64,000 nucleotides of DNA from Acetobacter farinalis. Its GTDB lineage: Bacteria > Pseudomonadota > Alphaproteobacteria > Acetobacterales > Acetobacteraceae. The position numbers and the translations under genes were made by a program. Positions 17,012-25,426 of this stretch are shown one piece after another. The stretch covers positions 255,232-319,231 of the forward strand of contig NZ_JAPIUX010000002.1 of NCBI RefSeq assembly GCF_026240015.1, in the 5' to 3' direction. The notes beneath the pieces were generated by a model. That model worked only from the letters and a program-made list of their open reading frames with translations. It had not been told where the DNA came from and ran no database searches. Each line of letters starts with the position of its first letter. Within the stretch, counting starts at the first letter, position 1.

Positions 17012-18469
17012 ATGTCCGTTCGTGAATCAGACTGTTTCCCAGACTGTCTTAGTGTGTCCCGCAGTGCCCGCAAAGCCGGGAAAAAAGCCATTCGCACCGT
17101 GCATGGCGTACGGGGGGCCGCGCCGCAGGCCCTTGCCACCCTGCTGGGGGCGGAAGCGGCCGCTTTTGCCCTGTCCTGTGGCTTTACAGGCAAGCCGGGC
17201 CAGCTTGTGCTGGTGCCTGATGCCGGAGGCGCGCCAGTGGGGCTGTTCGGCCTGCCTGAGAAGGGGCTGCGTGACCCGTATCTGTTTGGAACACTGGCCC
17301 AGGACCTGCCTGCGGGGGACTGGCGGGTTGAGACGCCAGCCGATTGCGCGCGGGAGGATGTCATTCTGGGCTTCTGTCTGGGGGCGTATCAGTTTTCCCT
17401 GAAATCAACCGAAACCGCCGGAAAGGCTGACAAGCCACGGCTGGTGGTGACAGAGGCGGAGCAGGCCGGGCTGGCGGTGGAGACAGCACGGTCTGTCTGT
17501 CTGGCGCGGGATCTCATCAACACGCCGGCCAATCTGCTGGGGCCGTCTGATCTGGCCCGTGCGGCACGGGCCGCGCTGGCACCTTTTGGCGCGGAGGTCG
17601 AGATCATCAAGGGGGCGGAGCTGGAGAAGGCGTATCCGCTGCTGGCCCATGTGGGCAATGGCTCCGAGCGCGGGCCACGCGTGGCCATTGCCCGCTGGCA
17701 GGGGAGCCGGGCGGGAGAGAAGGCCCCCTTGATTTCTCTGGTGGGGAAAGGGGTGTGCTTTGATTCCGGGGGGTATGACCTCAAACCCTCCTCCGGCATG
17801 TTGCGTATGAAAAAGGATATGGGTGGCGCGGCCAGCGTGCTGGCTCTGGCCCGGCTGATCATGACGCAGGATCTGCCGGTGCGCCTGGAAGTGCGGCTGG
17901 GCTGTGTTGAAAACAGTGTGTCCGGTCATGCCATGCGCCCGCTGGATGTGGTGAAGAGCCGTGCGGGCCTGACGGTGGAAATCGGGAACACGGACGCCGA
18001 GGGGCGGCTGGTGCTGTGTGACCTGCTGAGTGAGGCGGGGGAGCACGCGCCGGACCTGCTGCTCGATATTGCCACCCTGACCGGCGCCGCCCGTGTGGCG
18101 CTCGGGCCGGACCTGCCCGCCCTGATGAGTAATGATGATACTGTCGCGCAGGCTATTCTGGATGCAGGCCACCGGCAGGCAGACCCGCTTTGGCGGTTGC
18201 CCCTCTGGCAGGGCTATGCCGGATGGCTGCGCAGTCCTGTGGCGGATCTGAACAATATTTCCTCTAAACCCATGGCCGGGGCAATAACTGCCGGACTGTT
18301 TCTTGAGCGTTTTGTAAATGCAGGCCAGCGGTGGGCGCATATCGACAGCTATGCGTGGAATGATAGCAGCCGCCCCGGACGGCCTGAAGGCGGGGATTCT
18401 CCTGGGGTTCGGGCACTTTTTGATGCGTTGTGTCGAATTTTTGAGACAAAAACTGACGCGATGTCGTAA
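17012..18469 (+). CDS. M17 leucyl aminopeptidase family protein
   Basis: This 485-residue cytosolic metallopeptidase of family M17 removes N-terminal residues from peptides. The catalytic C-terminal domain shows LVGKGVCFDSGGYDLKPSS (metal-binding lysine and aspartate), MKKDMGGAA, the signature NTDAEGRLVLCDLL with catalytic arginine and metal-binding D and E, and LLDIATLTGAARVALG. The N-terminal domain is more variable, as usual. The start is the ATG at 17012 because AAGGAG lies 9 nt upstream. The frame is open another 349 codons upstream, but that stretch runs antisense to the helicase and is not part of the gene. The variant CFDSGGYDLKPS (family CFDTGGYSLKPS-like) fits the alphaproteobacterial PepA-like branch. 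Confidence 0.92.
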   Translation: MSVRESDCFPDCLSVSRSARKAGKKAIRTVHGVRGAAPQALATLLGAEAAAFALSCGFTGKPGQLVLVPDAGGAPVGLFGLPEKGLRDPYLFGTLAQDLPAGDWRVETPADCAREDVILGFCLGAYQFSLKSTETAGKADKPRLVVTEAEQAGLAVETARSVCLARDLINTPANLLGPSDLARAARAALAPFGAEVEIIKGAELEKAYPLLAHVGNGSERGPRVAIARWQGSRAGEKAPLISLVGKGVCFDSGGYDLKPSSGMLRMKKDMGGAASVLALARLIMTQDLPVRLEVRLGCVENSVSGHAMRPLDVVKSRAGLTVEIGNTDAEGRLVLCDLLSEAGEHAPDLLLDIATLTGAARVALGPDLPALMSNDDTVAQAILDAGHRQADPLWRLPLWQGYAGWLRSPVADLNNISSKPMAGAITAGLFLERFVNAGQRWAHIDSYAWNDSSRPGRPEGGDSPGVRALFDALCRIFETKTDAMS

Positions 18470-18627
18470 AGAAATGTCACATTCCTGGAACTATTTTCGT
18501 AGTACAGGATTTAAATATGTACACCGGCTCCTATATAAGCGTCACCAAGTATGCCGGAAGTAAAAATTAAAGGGACCGAATGCAGGCCGCGAGGCTGGCA
18601 GGCGGTCTTTGGAAAGGAAAAAGTCTG

Positions 18628-19041
18628 ATGGCACATACTGCCGCCAAAACCGAAGAGCTGGTTAAAACTCTTCGCGATACAGTTGTCTCGCTGGTGCGGG
18701 GCGAGGGGCCCGATCTGTCTGCAAGGCAGCTTGCGGTCTTTTTGACCTGCTACCTTGATGAATCCGGCCATACCGTGCGTGGTCTGGCATCCAGCCTGAA
18801 TGTCTCCAAGCCCGCCATTACCCGCGCGCTGGACCGTCTGGGTGAGCTGGATCTGGCCCGCCGCAAGGTAGACCCGCTGGACCGCCGCTCCGTTCTAGTG
18901 CAGCGCACGCCCAAAGGGGCCGCGTACCTGAAGGAAATCCGTTCCATCATGGGCGGTGCGGCTGAAGAAGAGGCCAAAAAGATGCGTCAGGAAGAAAAGC
19001 CGGTTCGCCGCGCCACCCTGCGCCGCATTGCCGCTGCCTGA
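18628..19041 (+). CDS. MarR-family transcriptional regulator
   Basis: This 137-residue regulator has a winged helix-turn-helix: LSARQLAVFLTCYLDESG is the first helix pair, TVRGLASSLNVSKPAITRALDRLGELDLARRKVDPLDRRSVLVQRTPKG is the recognition helix and wing (about 50-100), and the basic tail KKMRQEEKPVRRATLRRI is unusual in being lysine- and arginine-rich. The ATG at 18628 is preceded by AAAGGA; an upstream ATG at 18580 has no good site. The leader contains GTACA and TGTAC facing each other at 18502-18522, a possible operator. It lies 110-160 nt after the aminopeptidase and may be a separate unit. The ligand is unknown. Confidence 0.85.
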   Translation: MAHTAAKTEELVKTLRDTVVSLVRGEGPDLSARQLAVFLTCYLDESGHTVRGLASSLNVSKPAITRALDRLGELDLARRKVDPLDRRSVLVQRTPKGAAYLKEIRSIMGGAAEEEAKKMRQEEKPVRRATLRRIAAA

Positions 19042-19323
19042 AGACCGCGAATGCGGTCCTGTCTGCCATTCCTTTCTACAGGGCATGACAGACAGGCCGG
19101 TTGCGGCAAGCTTTTACAACAGGGTGCCTTTTCTGCCTGCCTCCCGAAAAAACCCCGGCGGTCTGCCGTGGGTATGAAAACGGGGAAAAGCGCGGAAGCG
19201 TAAGGAGCGCCCTTTGCCTGCCGCCTGCCCGGCGGATGCGATGGGGGCAGCTTCCCTCACGCGCACTCAGTCAAATTTATCCTGAGTGCCTCAAACGGGT
19301 CTGGCAGCAGGCTGACGCGCTGC

Positions 19324-20367
19324 CTACCACGGGCCGACCGGGTGCCGGCGTGTCCGCATGACTGCGAAGCCTGTCCAGAGAAGCTGTGGGGCCAGAAGCA
19401 GCCCCAGCGCGCAGGCAAAGCCGGGAACAGGGGGCATGGGGGCCGCAAGAGAGGCAACCAGCCCGCCCCAGAGCACACATCCCCATTCTGCCAGCGTGAC
19501 AAGCGCCGGGTTTACGCCGCTCCGGTGCAGCACCTGATAAAGATGCCCCCGATGCGCCTGCACCAGAGAGTGCCCGGCCAGTTTGCGCCGTGCCAGTGTG
19601 AACAGCACATCATAAATCAGCGGAAAGAGCAGGCAGGGGCCGAGAAGCCACCCGGATGGCAGGGGGCTGGTGCGTGCAATATGCAGGGCTGCGGCTCCCG
19701 CAAGAAGCCCGCAGCCCTGACTGCCCACATCCCCCAGAAAAATACGGGCCTTCGGGTAATTGAAGGGCAGAAAACCGCACAGGCAGGCGCAGAGCAGCAG
19801 TGCGGGCCAGACCAGATCCGGCACGCCAAAGGCGGAGCCGACTGCCGCCATCACGAGGCAGCATGTGGCCAGAGAACCGGAAATCAGGCCGTTCAGCCCA
19901 TCCATGAAGTTGACGGCATTGGTCATGAAGACCAGCCAGAGGGCGGAGAGCAGGGCTCCTGCCACAGTCCCGCCCCATATGGCCGGTAGGGGCAGGCTGG
20001 TTCCGCCAGCCACCACCAGACCAGCCGCCAGACACTGCGCTGCAAATTTGATGGAGGGAGGCCACTGGTAGAGGTCATCCAGCCATGAAATACCGGCCAG
20101 CAGGCCTGTGGCGAGCGCTGTCGTGATCACTGCGGTATTCAGGAAAGGCTGACCGGTGATCAGGTGCAGGACAGGAAATACGACAAAAAAAGCAATCATC
20201 ACCCCCACGCCACCGCCTTTGGGAGTGGGGCGCTCATGGGCGCTCCTGTGACCCGGATGGTCCAGAACGGCCACACGGATCATCATCCGCACAAGGAACG
20301 CGGCGAGACAGGCGGCGCAGATCAGGCAGAAAACTGCCAGAAAAAAAGGATAAGGGACGATGGGCAT
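19324..20367 (-). CDS. Undecaprenyl-phosphate glycosyl-1-phosphate transferase (WecA/MraY family)
   Basis: This membrane protein of about 347 residues has ten or eleven hydrophobic segments in the polyprenyl-phosphate N-acetylhexosamine-1-phosphate transferase family. It would load the first sugar phosphate onto undecaprenyl phosphate for a surface glycan. Conserved sites are HERPTPKGGGVG, the DD pair in SWLDDLYQWPPSIKF, NAVNFMDGLNG, FLGDVGSQGCG and the C-terminal HRGHLYQ loop that separates WecA-like enzymes from MraY. The start is ATG at 20367; a TTG-started frame to 20445 overlaps the divergent gene and adds unrelated residues. It is divergent from the dehydratase gene with 66 bp between starts, forming a polysaccharide locus. 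Confidence 0.9.
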   Translation of the reverse strand: MPIVPYPFFLAVFCLICAACLAAFLVRMMIRVAVLDHPGHRSAHERPTPKGGGVGVMIAFFVVFPVLHLITGQPFLNTAVITTALATGLLAGISWLDDLYQWPPSIKFAAQCLAAGLVVAGGTSLPLPAIWGGTVAGALLSALWLVFMTNAVNFMDGLNGLISGSLATCCLVMAAVGSAFGVPDLVWPALLLCACLCGFLPFNYPKARIFLGDVGSQGCGLLAGAAALHIARTSPLPSGWLLGPCLLFPLIYDVLFTLARRKLAGHSLVQAHRGHLYQVLHRSGVNPALVTLAEWGCVLWGGLVASLAAPMPPVPGFACALGLLLAPQLLWTGFAVMRTRRHPVGPW

Positions 20368-20433
20368 GGTCTCGTCAGGTTGTGCGGCTTCTAGGATGGC
20401 AGGTGTCAGGCGATAGGTGTAAGATACAAAACA

Positions 20434-22470
20434 ATGGTACCGCAACGCTCTGAGCCTCTACACCGCAGCCCCCGGCTGCGCCCCCTTAACAGAATTATGG
20501 TCAACGTTCTTCTGGATGGGATGCTGGCGGCTTTGGCCGCGCCAATTGCCCGATGGCTTGCCGCGCCACAGGACGGGCTTCTGCATCCTTTGTGGTTTCT
20601 TGCCAGCGGCGCGATCACGCTGGTTATCAGCGGCCTGCCTTTCAGAATGCCGCAGCAGTACTGGCGCTTTTCCGGCGTGTCCGATCTTCTGGGAATTGCC
20701 GGAGCCTCGGTGGCCAGTTCCGTGCTGTTTTCCGTGGGGCTGGTGCTGGCTGGCTTCCGCCTGCCCAGCACGACCTTTCCCATTATCTACGCGCTGGTGC
20801 TGCTCATCATGCTGGGCGGCCTGCGGATTGGCTATCGGCTGGCATACCAGCTGGCGGCCCGGAAGGCAGACCAGCGGCGCGTGGTGATGGTGGGGGTGGA
20901 TACGGTGGCGGATCTGTATCTGCGCGCGCTTGAGCGTAACCCCGCCGCCGGGATCCGTGTGGTGGGGCTGGTGGCTCTTGGCACGCATCAGGCGGGCAGG
21001 CGGCTGCATAATGTGCCTATTCTCGGCCATGTGGACGATATCGTGCCGGTGCTGGACCGGCTGGCGAAAGCCGGAACGCTCCCCGAGTCGCTGGTGGTGA
21101 CAGACCCCTCCTTCCGTGGGGCCGCGCTGACAAAAGTGCTGGACGCCGCCGCCGAGCATGAAATTCCCGTGCTGCGCACACCGGCCCTTACGGCCTTGAC
21201 CCCGGCGGAGCGGGTAGAACTGCGCCCCGTGCCGATTGAAGATCTGCTCAACCGCCCGCAGGTGCCGCTTGATCAGGCTGGAATGGAGCGGCTGGTTGGC
21301 CACAAGACTGTGCTGGTGACGGGGGCCGGCGGCAGCATTGGCTCGGAACTGGTGCGGCAGATTGCCACGCTGGAGCCGGACCGGCTGATCCTGCTGGACC
21401 ATGGTGAATTTGAGCTGTGGCAGATTCAAACCGAGCTGAACGAGTGCGCCCCTCATGTGCCCTATGACATCGTGGTGGCGGATGTGCGGGATGAGTCCCG
21501 CATTGAAGAGGTGATGTCCCGTTTCCGGCCCGATCTGGTGTTTCACGCAGCCGCTCTCAAACATGTGCCGATTGTGGAAGCCAACCCGGCGGAAGGCTTG
21601 CTGACCAACGTGCACGGCACCCGCGTGGTGGCGGATGCCGCCGCACGGAACGGCGCGCGCGCCATGGTGGTGATCTCGACAGACAAGGCTGTTAATCCCT
21701 CCAGCCTGATGGGAGCGGCCAAACGGGCTGCGGAGATGTATTGCCAGGCGCTGGACATCAAGGCGCGGACATCGGGTAACCCGGAGGCCATGCGCTGCAT
21801 TACCGTGCGCTTTGGCAATGTGCTGGGTTCGACCGGCTCCGTTGTGCCGCTGTTCCGGCGGCAGCTTGAGCGGGGTGGCCCGCTCACGGTGACACATCCG
21901 GACATGCGCCGGTATTTCATGACTGTGCCGGAGGCTGTGGGGCTGGTGCTGCAGGCCAGCGTGCGTGGCACCTGTGGTGTGGATGGTTCCGGCACGGACG
22001 CCCTGCTGCGGGATGGCGGAATTTTTGTGCTGGATATGGGCGAGCCGGTTAAAATTGTGGATCTCGCCCGACAGATGATCCGTCTTGCGGGCCTGCGCCC
22101 GGATGAGGATGTGGCAATCCGGTTTACCGGCCTGCGCCCCGGTGAAAAACTGTATGAAGAACTGTTTCACGGGCGTGAGGCCCCGGTGCCGACGGATGCG
22201 CCGGGCCTGCTGATGGCAACCCCCCGCGTGGTGGATATGGCGGCTGTCACCGAGGCGGTGGACCAGATAGCCGCCTGTGCCCGCAAAGGGGAGGTGAAGG
22301 CAGCCCTGCATATTCTGTCATTGCTGGTGCCGGAATTCGATCATAACCCCACTGGAGAAGTGCGGTCTGTTGTGCCACTGGGCGCGAGAGAACCCGAGCA
22401 GTCCGGGACGATACACACCGGAGGCCCGGAAGAGGGGCCGAACGGCAGCAGGAAACAGGTAGCATCATGA
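20434..22470 (+). CDS. Membrane-bound nucleotide-sugar 4,6-dehydratase (CapD/WbpM/FlaA1 family)
   Basis: This 678-residue protein combines an N-terminal part of four transmembrane helices and a CoA-binding-like domain (RRVVMVGVDTVADLYLRAL at about 148-166) with a C-terminal extended SDR domain. That domain has VLVTGAGGSIGSELVRQI at about 292-309, HAAALKHVPIVEANPAEG, VISTDKAVNPSSLMGAAKR carrying the M and K of the family's SMK-type catalytic triad in place of tyrosine, and FGNVLGSTGSVVPLFRRQ. It probably converts a UDP-N-acetylhexosamine to its 4-keto-6-deoxy form. The next gene, an aminotransferase, would act on that ketone. The two overlap by 4 nt (ATGA). The substrate cannot be fixed from sequence. 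Confidence 0.92.
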   Translation: MVPQRSEPLHRSPRLRPLNRIMVNVLLDGMLAALAAPIARWLAAPQDGLLHPLWFLASGAITLVISGLPFRMPQQYWRFSGVSDLLGIAGASVASSVLFSVGLVLAGFRLPSTTFPIIYALVLLIMLGGLRIGYRLAYQLAARKADQRRVVMVGVDTVADLYLRALERNPAAGIRVVGLVALGTHQAGRRLHNVPILGHVDDIVPVLDRLAKAGTLPESLVVTDPSFRGAALTKVLDAAAEHEIPVLRTPALTALTPAERVELRPVPIEDLLNRPQVPLDQAGMERLVGHKTVLVTGAGGSIGSELVRQIATLEPDRLILLDHGEFELWQIQTELNECAPHVPYDIVVADVRDESRIEEVMSRFRPDLVFHAAALKHVPIVEANPAEGLLTNVHGTRVVADAAARNGARAMVVISTDKAVNPSSLMGAAKRAAEMYCQALDIKARTSGNPEAMRCITVRFGNVLGSTGSVVPLFRRQLERGGPLTVTHPDMRRYFMTVPEAVGLVLQASVRGTCGVDGSGTDALLRDGGIFVLDMGEPVKIVDLARQMIRLAGLRPDEDVAIRFTGLRPGEKLYEELFHGREAPVPTDAPGLLMATPRVVDMAAVTEAVDQIAACARKGEVKAALHILSLLVPEFDHNPTGEVRSVVPLGAREPEQSGTIHTGGPEEGPNGSRKQVAS

Positions 22471-23606
22471 CCGATAAGACAGCAGATAAACCGATTGCGT
22501 TTCTTGATCTTCCTGCGCAGCAGAAGCGTCTGGGTCCGGGGCTTCGCGCCCGGGTGAATGCCGTGCTGGACCATTGCCGATTCGTAATGGGGCCGGAAGT
22601 GGCGGAACTGGAGCAGCGTCTGGCGGAGTGGTGCGGCGCGAAAGAGTGCGTGGGGGTTTCGTCCGGCACGGATGCGCTGCAGATCGTGATGATGGCGGAG
22701 GGTATTGGCCGGGGGGATGCTGTCTTCCTGCCCGCCTTTACCTACACCGCAACGGCGGAAGTGCCGCTGGTTCTGGGCGCGACCCCGGTTTTTGTGGATG
22801 TGGACCCGAACACGTTCCAGATTGATCCGGACCACCTGCGGGCGCGCATCCGCGCCGTGCGGGAGGCAGGCAGGCTCACGCCGCGCGCCATTGTGGGGGT
22901 GGACCTGTTCGGCCAGCCCGCGCCGTGGGCAGACCTGCGCGCAATTGCGGAGGAGGAAGGGCTGTTCCTGCTGGCTGACTGTGCCCAGTCTTTCGGCGCG
23001 TCTCTCGGCGGCAGGCCGCTCGGGCGGGAAGCCACGGCCACCACGCTCTCCTTCTTCCCGTCCAAACCGCTGGGTGGCTATGGGGATGGCGGCGCGATTT
23101 TGACGGATGACCCGGAACGCGCGGCGCTGTACCGCTCGCTCCGCACGCATGGTGAAGGCGGCACGCGGTATGAAGTGCTCCGCACCGGCATGAACGGGCG
23201 GCTGGACACACTTCAGGCGGCGGTGCTTCTGGCCAAGCTGGAAGGGTTCAGGGAAGAACTGGCCCGGCGTGATGCCATTGCGCAGGCGTATGATGCTGGT
23301 CTTGCGGGGGCTGTGCAGGTGCCTGCGCGCGTGCCGGACAGTGCAAGTGCCTGGGCTGTGTATGCCATTCTGCTGAAAGACCCGGCAGAGCGCGAGCCCC
23401 TTCAGGCGCGCCTGAAAGACAGGGGGGTGCCCTCCGCCATTTATTATCCCATGCCGCTGCATAAACAGCCGGCCTACCGGGAGCATCATGACGGGGCGGC
23501 CCTGCCGGTTTCGGAAGATCTGGCCCAGCGGATTCTGGCCCTCCCCATTCATCCGGAACTGACGGATGCAGAGGTTGCCCGTGTGATTACGGCCGTGCGC
23601 GGCTGA
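22467..23606 (+). CDS. DegT/DnrJ/EryC1/StrS family sugar aminotransferase
   Basis: This 379-residue PLP enzyme transfers an amino group to a keto-sugar nucleotide. The PLP lysine is in SFFPSKPLGGYGDGGAI (about 200), and other hallmarks are FLDLPAQQKRL at the start, VGVSSGTDALQI, LPAFTYTATAEVPLVLGATPVFVDVD, ADCAQSFGASLGG, GMNGRLDTLQAAVLLAKL and YYPMPLHKQPAY. Its start overlaps the end of the 4,6-dehydratase by 4 nt, so the two products probably act in sequence (dehydratase, then C4 transaminase), as in bacillosamine-type or perosamine-type sugar routes. A lipopolysaccharide or capsule sugar is likely. Confidence 0.94.
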   Translation: MTDKTADKPIAFLDLPAQQKRLGPGLRARVNAVLDHCRFVMGPEVAELEQRLAEWCGAKECVGVSSGTDALQIVMMAEGIGRGDAVFLPAFTYTATAEVPLVLGATPVFVDVDPNTFQIDPDHLRARIRAVREAGRLTPRAIVGVDLFGQPAPWADLRAIAEEEGLFLLADCAQSFGASLGGRPLGREATATTLSFFPSKPLGGYGDGGAILTDDPERAALYRSLRTHGEGGTRYEVLRTGMNGRLDTLQAAVLLAKLEGFREELARRDAIAQAYDAGLAGAVQVPARVPDSASAWAVYAILLKDPAEREPLQARLKDRGVPSAIYYPMPLHKQPAYREHHDGAALPVSEDLAQRILALPIHPELTDAEVARVITAVRG

Positions 23607-23620
23607 GGGGGAGAAGGGGA

Positions 23621-24085
23621 ATGAGGAAGGAAACCGCATTTATCATCGGGTTTCTGGTGCTGACGATTGGTACGGCATCCATGATCTGGATGGTTGCGCT
23701 GCCCAATTTCAAACCGGTGGTGTTCCCTCAGGTTGCCAGTGGCGAAATCGAGGTCGGCCCCATGCGCCACAAGCGGGCGTTGAGTGCCGAGGATGTAAAC
23801 TCCATCAACACATGGCTGGCGCAGCATAAAAGCGGCTGGGGGCCGCTGGGCCGCACGCCTCCTTCTTCCGGGGATTCGCGGATGATGCTGAAGGATGCCA
23901 GCGGCAAGGATGTGCTGGCCATCACGCTCTGGACCGGCATCAGTGCCGCGGACTGGAACGATACGGTGTTTGTGGAAGCGCCTGATGGCTCCAAAGTCCG
24001 CACGGAAAGCTTTTCCGATGAAGCCTTTGCCCCCCTGCGCGCGCTGGTGGACCAGCATGTTTTCAAGCGCTCTGCGTTTCCGTAA
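23621..24085 (+). CDS. Hypothetical small membrane-anchored protein
   Basis: This 154-residue protein is of unknown function. One N-terminal hydrophobic segment (FIIGFLVLTIGTASMIWMVAL, about 7-27) is an uncleaved anchor or signal; the rest is predicted to be outside the cytoplasm. The segment SAEDVNSINTWLAQHKSGWGPL and the strand-rich end (DTVFVEAPDGSKVRTESFSDEAF) show no catalytic motif I recognise. It starts 14 nt after the aminotransferase, after GGGGAGAAGGGGA, so it is the last gene of the polysaccharide operon and may serve surface glycan assembly. That link rests on position alone. Confidence 0.75.
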   Translation: MRKETAFIIGFLVLTIGTASMIWMVALPNFKPVVFPQVASGEIEVGPMRHKRALSAEDVNSINTWLAQHKSGWGPLGRTPPSSGDSRMMLKDASGKDVLAITLWTGISAADWNDTVFVEAPDGSKVRTESFSDEAFAPLRALVDQHVFKRSAFP

Positions 24086-24136
24086 GGCGCTCAAAAACAA
24101 GCCCCGAGGGCAAGCTCCCGGCGTTCAGGCCGGGGG

Positions 24137-25423
24137 TTAGTCCCCCCGGCCGGACATCAGGGCGAGCCCTTCCGCAACGGAGACAAACTCGCCCCCGGCA
24201 TCAACCCGGTCTTGCCCAAAGCGGGTGATGAACAGGTTTCGCACGGCAGGCACGAAGGATGTGCCGCCGGTCAGGAACACCCGGTCAACCTCGGATGCGG
24301 CAAGCCCCGCATTCTCAAGCGCTATCGTGACGGCTCCATCAAACCGGGCGAGGTCCGGCGCGATCCATGCCTCAAACTCCTGCCGGGTGATGGTGCGTTC
24401 CACCTTCAGCCCCTTGTGCTGGAATGTCAGCACCGTGCTTTCAGCGGAAGAAAGGGCGCTTTTGGCCGCGCCTACGGCACGGTAGAGGGCTTGCCCCTGC
24501 TGGTCCTTCACCAGATCCAGCAGGGCGCGGAGTTTTTCCGGCTCTGCGGCGGTGCGGGTTACGTCTTCAATGTCCCGCAGGGTCTGGGGTGTGCGCATCA
24601 GGGCCAGACGGTGCCAGTGGCCAAGGCTTGCGTACCATTCAATGGGCACGGGCAGCGGCTGCCCGCCCATGATGCGGTATGTGCTGTCCCGCCCCAGCAG
24701 AGGGGCGATCACGGTGTTGATGATGCGGTAATCGAACTGATCCCCCGCAAGGCCCACACCGGCATGCCCCAGTGGCGCGGCGCGCCCGGTGGCCGGGTCA
24801 AACCGCAGCACCGAGAAATCACTGGTGCCACCGCCAAAATCCCCCACCAGAATGGTGGTGGGCTTTTCCAGCCGTTGGGCAAACCGCCAGCCTGCGGCTT
24901 CCGGCTCCCACGCAATGCCGATGGGGCCAAAGCCCGCGGCGGCAAAACTGTCCCGCAGGCGCTGCTCGCCCAGCGCATCATCCGCGCGGTCTCCGGCAAA
25001 ATGCACAGGCCGCCCGACCGTGACCTGTGTCGCGGCGGGGTCAATCCCCACGGCGTTCATCAGGTGGGTGAGAAAGTGGGCAATCAGGCTTTCCAGCGTC
25101 ATGCGGCGGTTGAAAATCTGTGTCTCGCGGAAGGAGCTCTGCGCGAGGTAGGATTTCATGGACATGATCATGCGGCTTTCCGCCGGATCTTCCAGATAGG
25201 CATCCACCGCCGCCGCCCCGATGGCTTCATGCAGCTTCAGGCGGCTGCCGTCTTCATCATGCCAGAAGCACAGCAGCGTCCGGCAGGTGTCGGACGCCTC
25301 ATGCGGGGGGAAGGTAAACCGGGCGGTTTCCGTGCGTCCGTCCGGGTGGGCCAGCACCACCACACTGTTGGTGGTGCCGAAATCAAGACCGATTTTCAGG
25401 GTGTTGGAAGGCGGAGTCGTCAT
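24137..25423 (-). CDS. Hsp70-family ATPase (YegD-like, no substrate-binding domain)
   Basis: This 428-residue protein consists essentially of the Hsp70/actin nucleotide-binding fold. Phosphate 1 loop IGLDFGTTNSVVVLAHPDG is at about 11-29, the second loop LVGDFGGGTSDFSVLRF near 195, and the adenosine-binding segment VFLTGGTSFVPAVRNLF near 390. The peptide-binding domain of DnaK is missing, as in YegD. It starts 3 nt before the dihydroorotase stop, so the two are co-transcribed and dihydroorotase comes first. The role is unclear; YegD-type proteins are described as putative chaperone ATPases without known clients. Confidence 0.88.
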   Translation of the reverse strand: MTTPPSNTLKIGLDFGTTNSVVVLAHPDGRTETARFTFPPHEASDTCRTLLCFWHDEDGSRLKLHEAIGAAAVDAYLEDPAESRMIMSMKSYLAQSSFRETQIFNRRMTLESLIAHFLTHLMNAVGIDPAATQVTVGRPVHFAGDRADDALGEQRLRDSFAAAGFGPIGIAWEPEAAGWRFAQRLEKPTTILVGDFGGGTSDFSVLRFDPATGRAAPLGHAGVGLAGDQFDYRIINTVIAPLLGRDSTYRIMGGQPLPVPIEWYASLGHWHRLALMRTPQTLRDIEDVTRTAAEPEKLRALLDLVKDQQGQALYRAVGAAKSALSSAESTVLTFQHKGLKVERTITRQEFEAWIAPDLARFDGAVTIALENAGLAASEVDRVFLTGGTSFVPAVRNLFITRFGQDRVDAGGEFVSVAEGLALMSGRGD

Positions 25424-25426
25424 GTG

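Noticed and set aside
20458..22311. 617-codon open frame on the minus strand
   Set aside because: Antisense to the nucleotide-sugar dehydratase gene, which has full catalytic motifs; the product is low in hydrophobic residues and unlike any family.
24117..24134. CCCGGC/GCCGGG hairpin as terminator between 24085 and 24137
   Set aside because: Only a 6-bp stem, no T tract on either strand; too weak to call.
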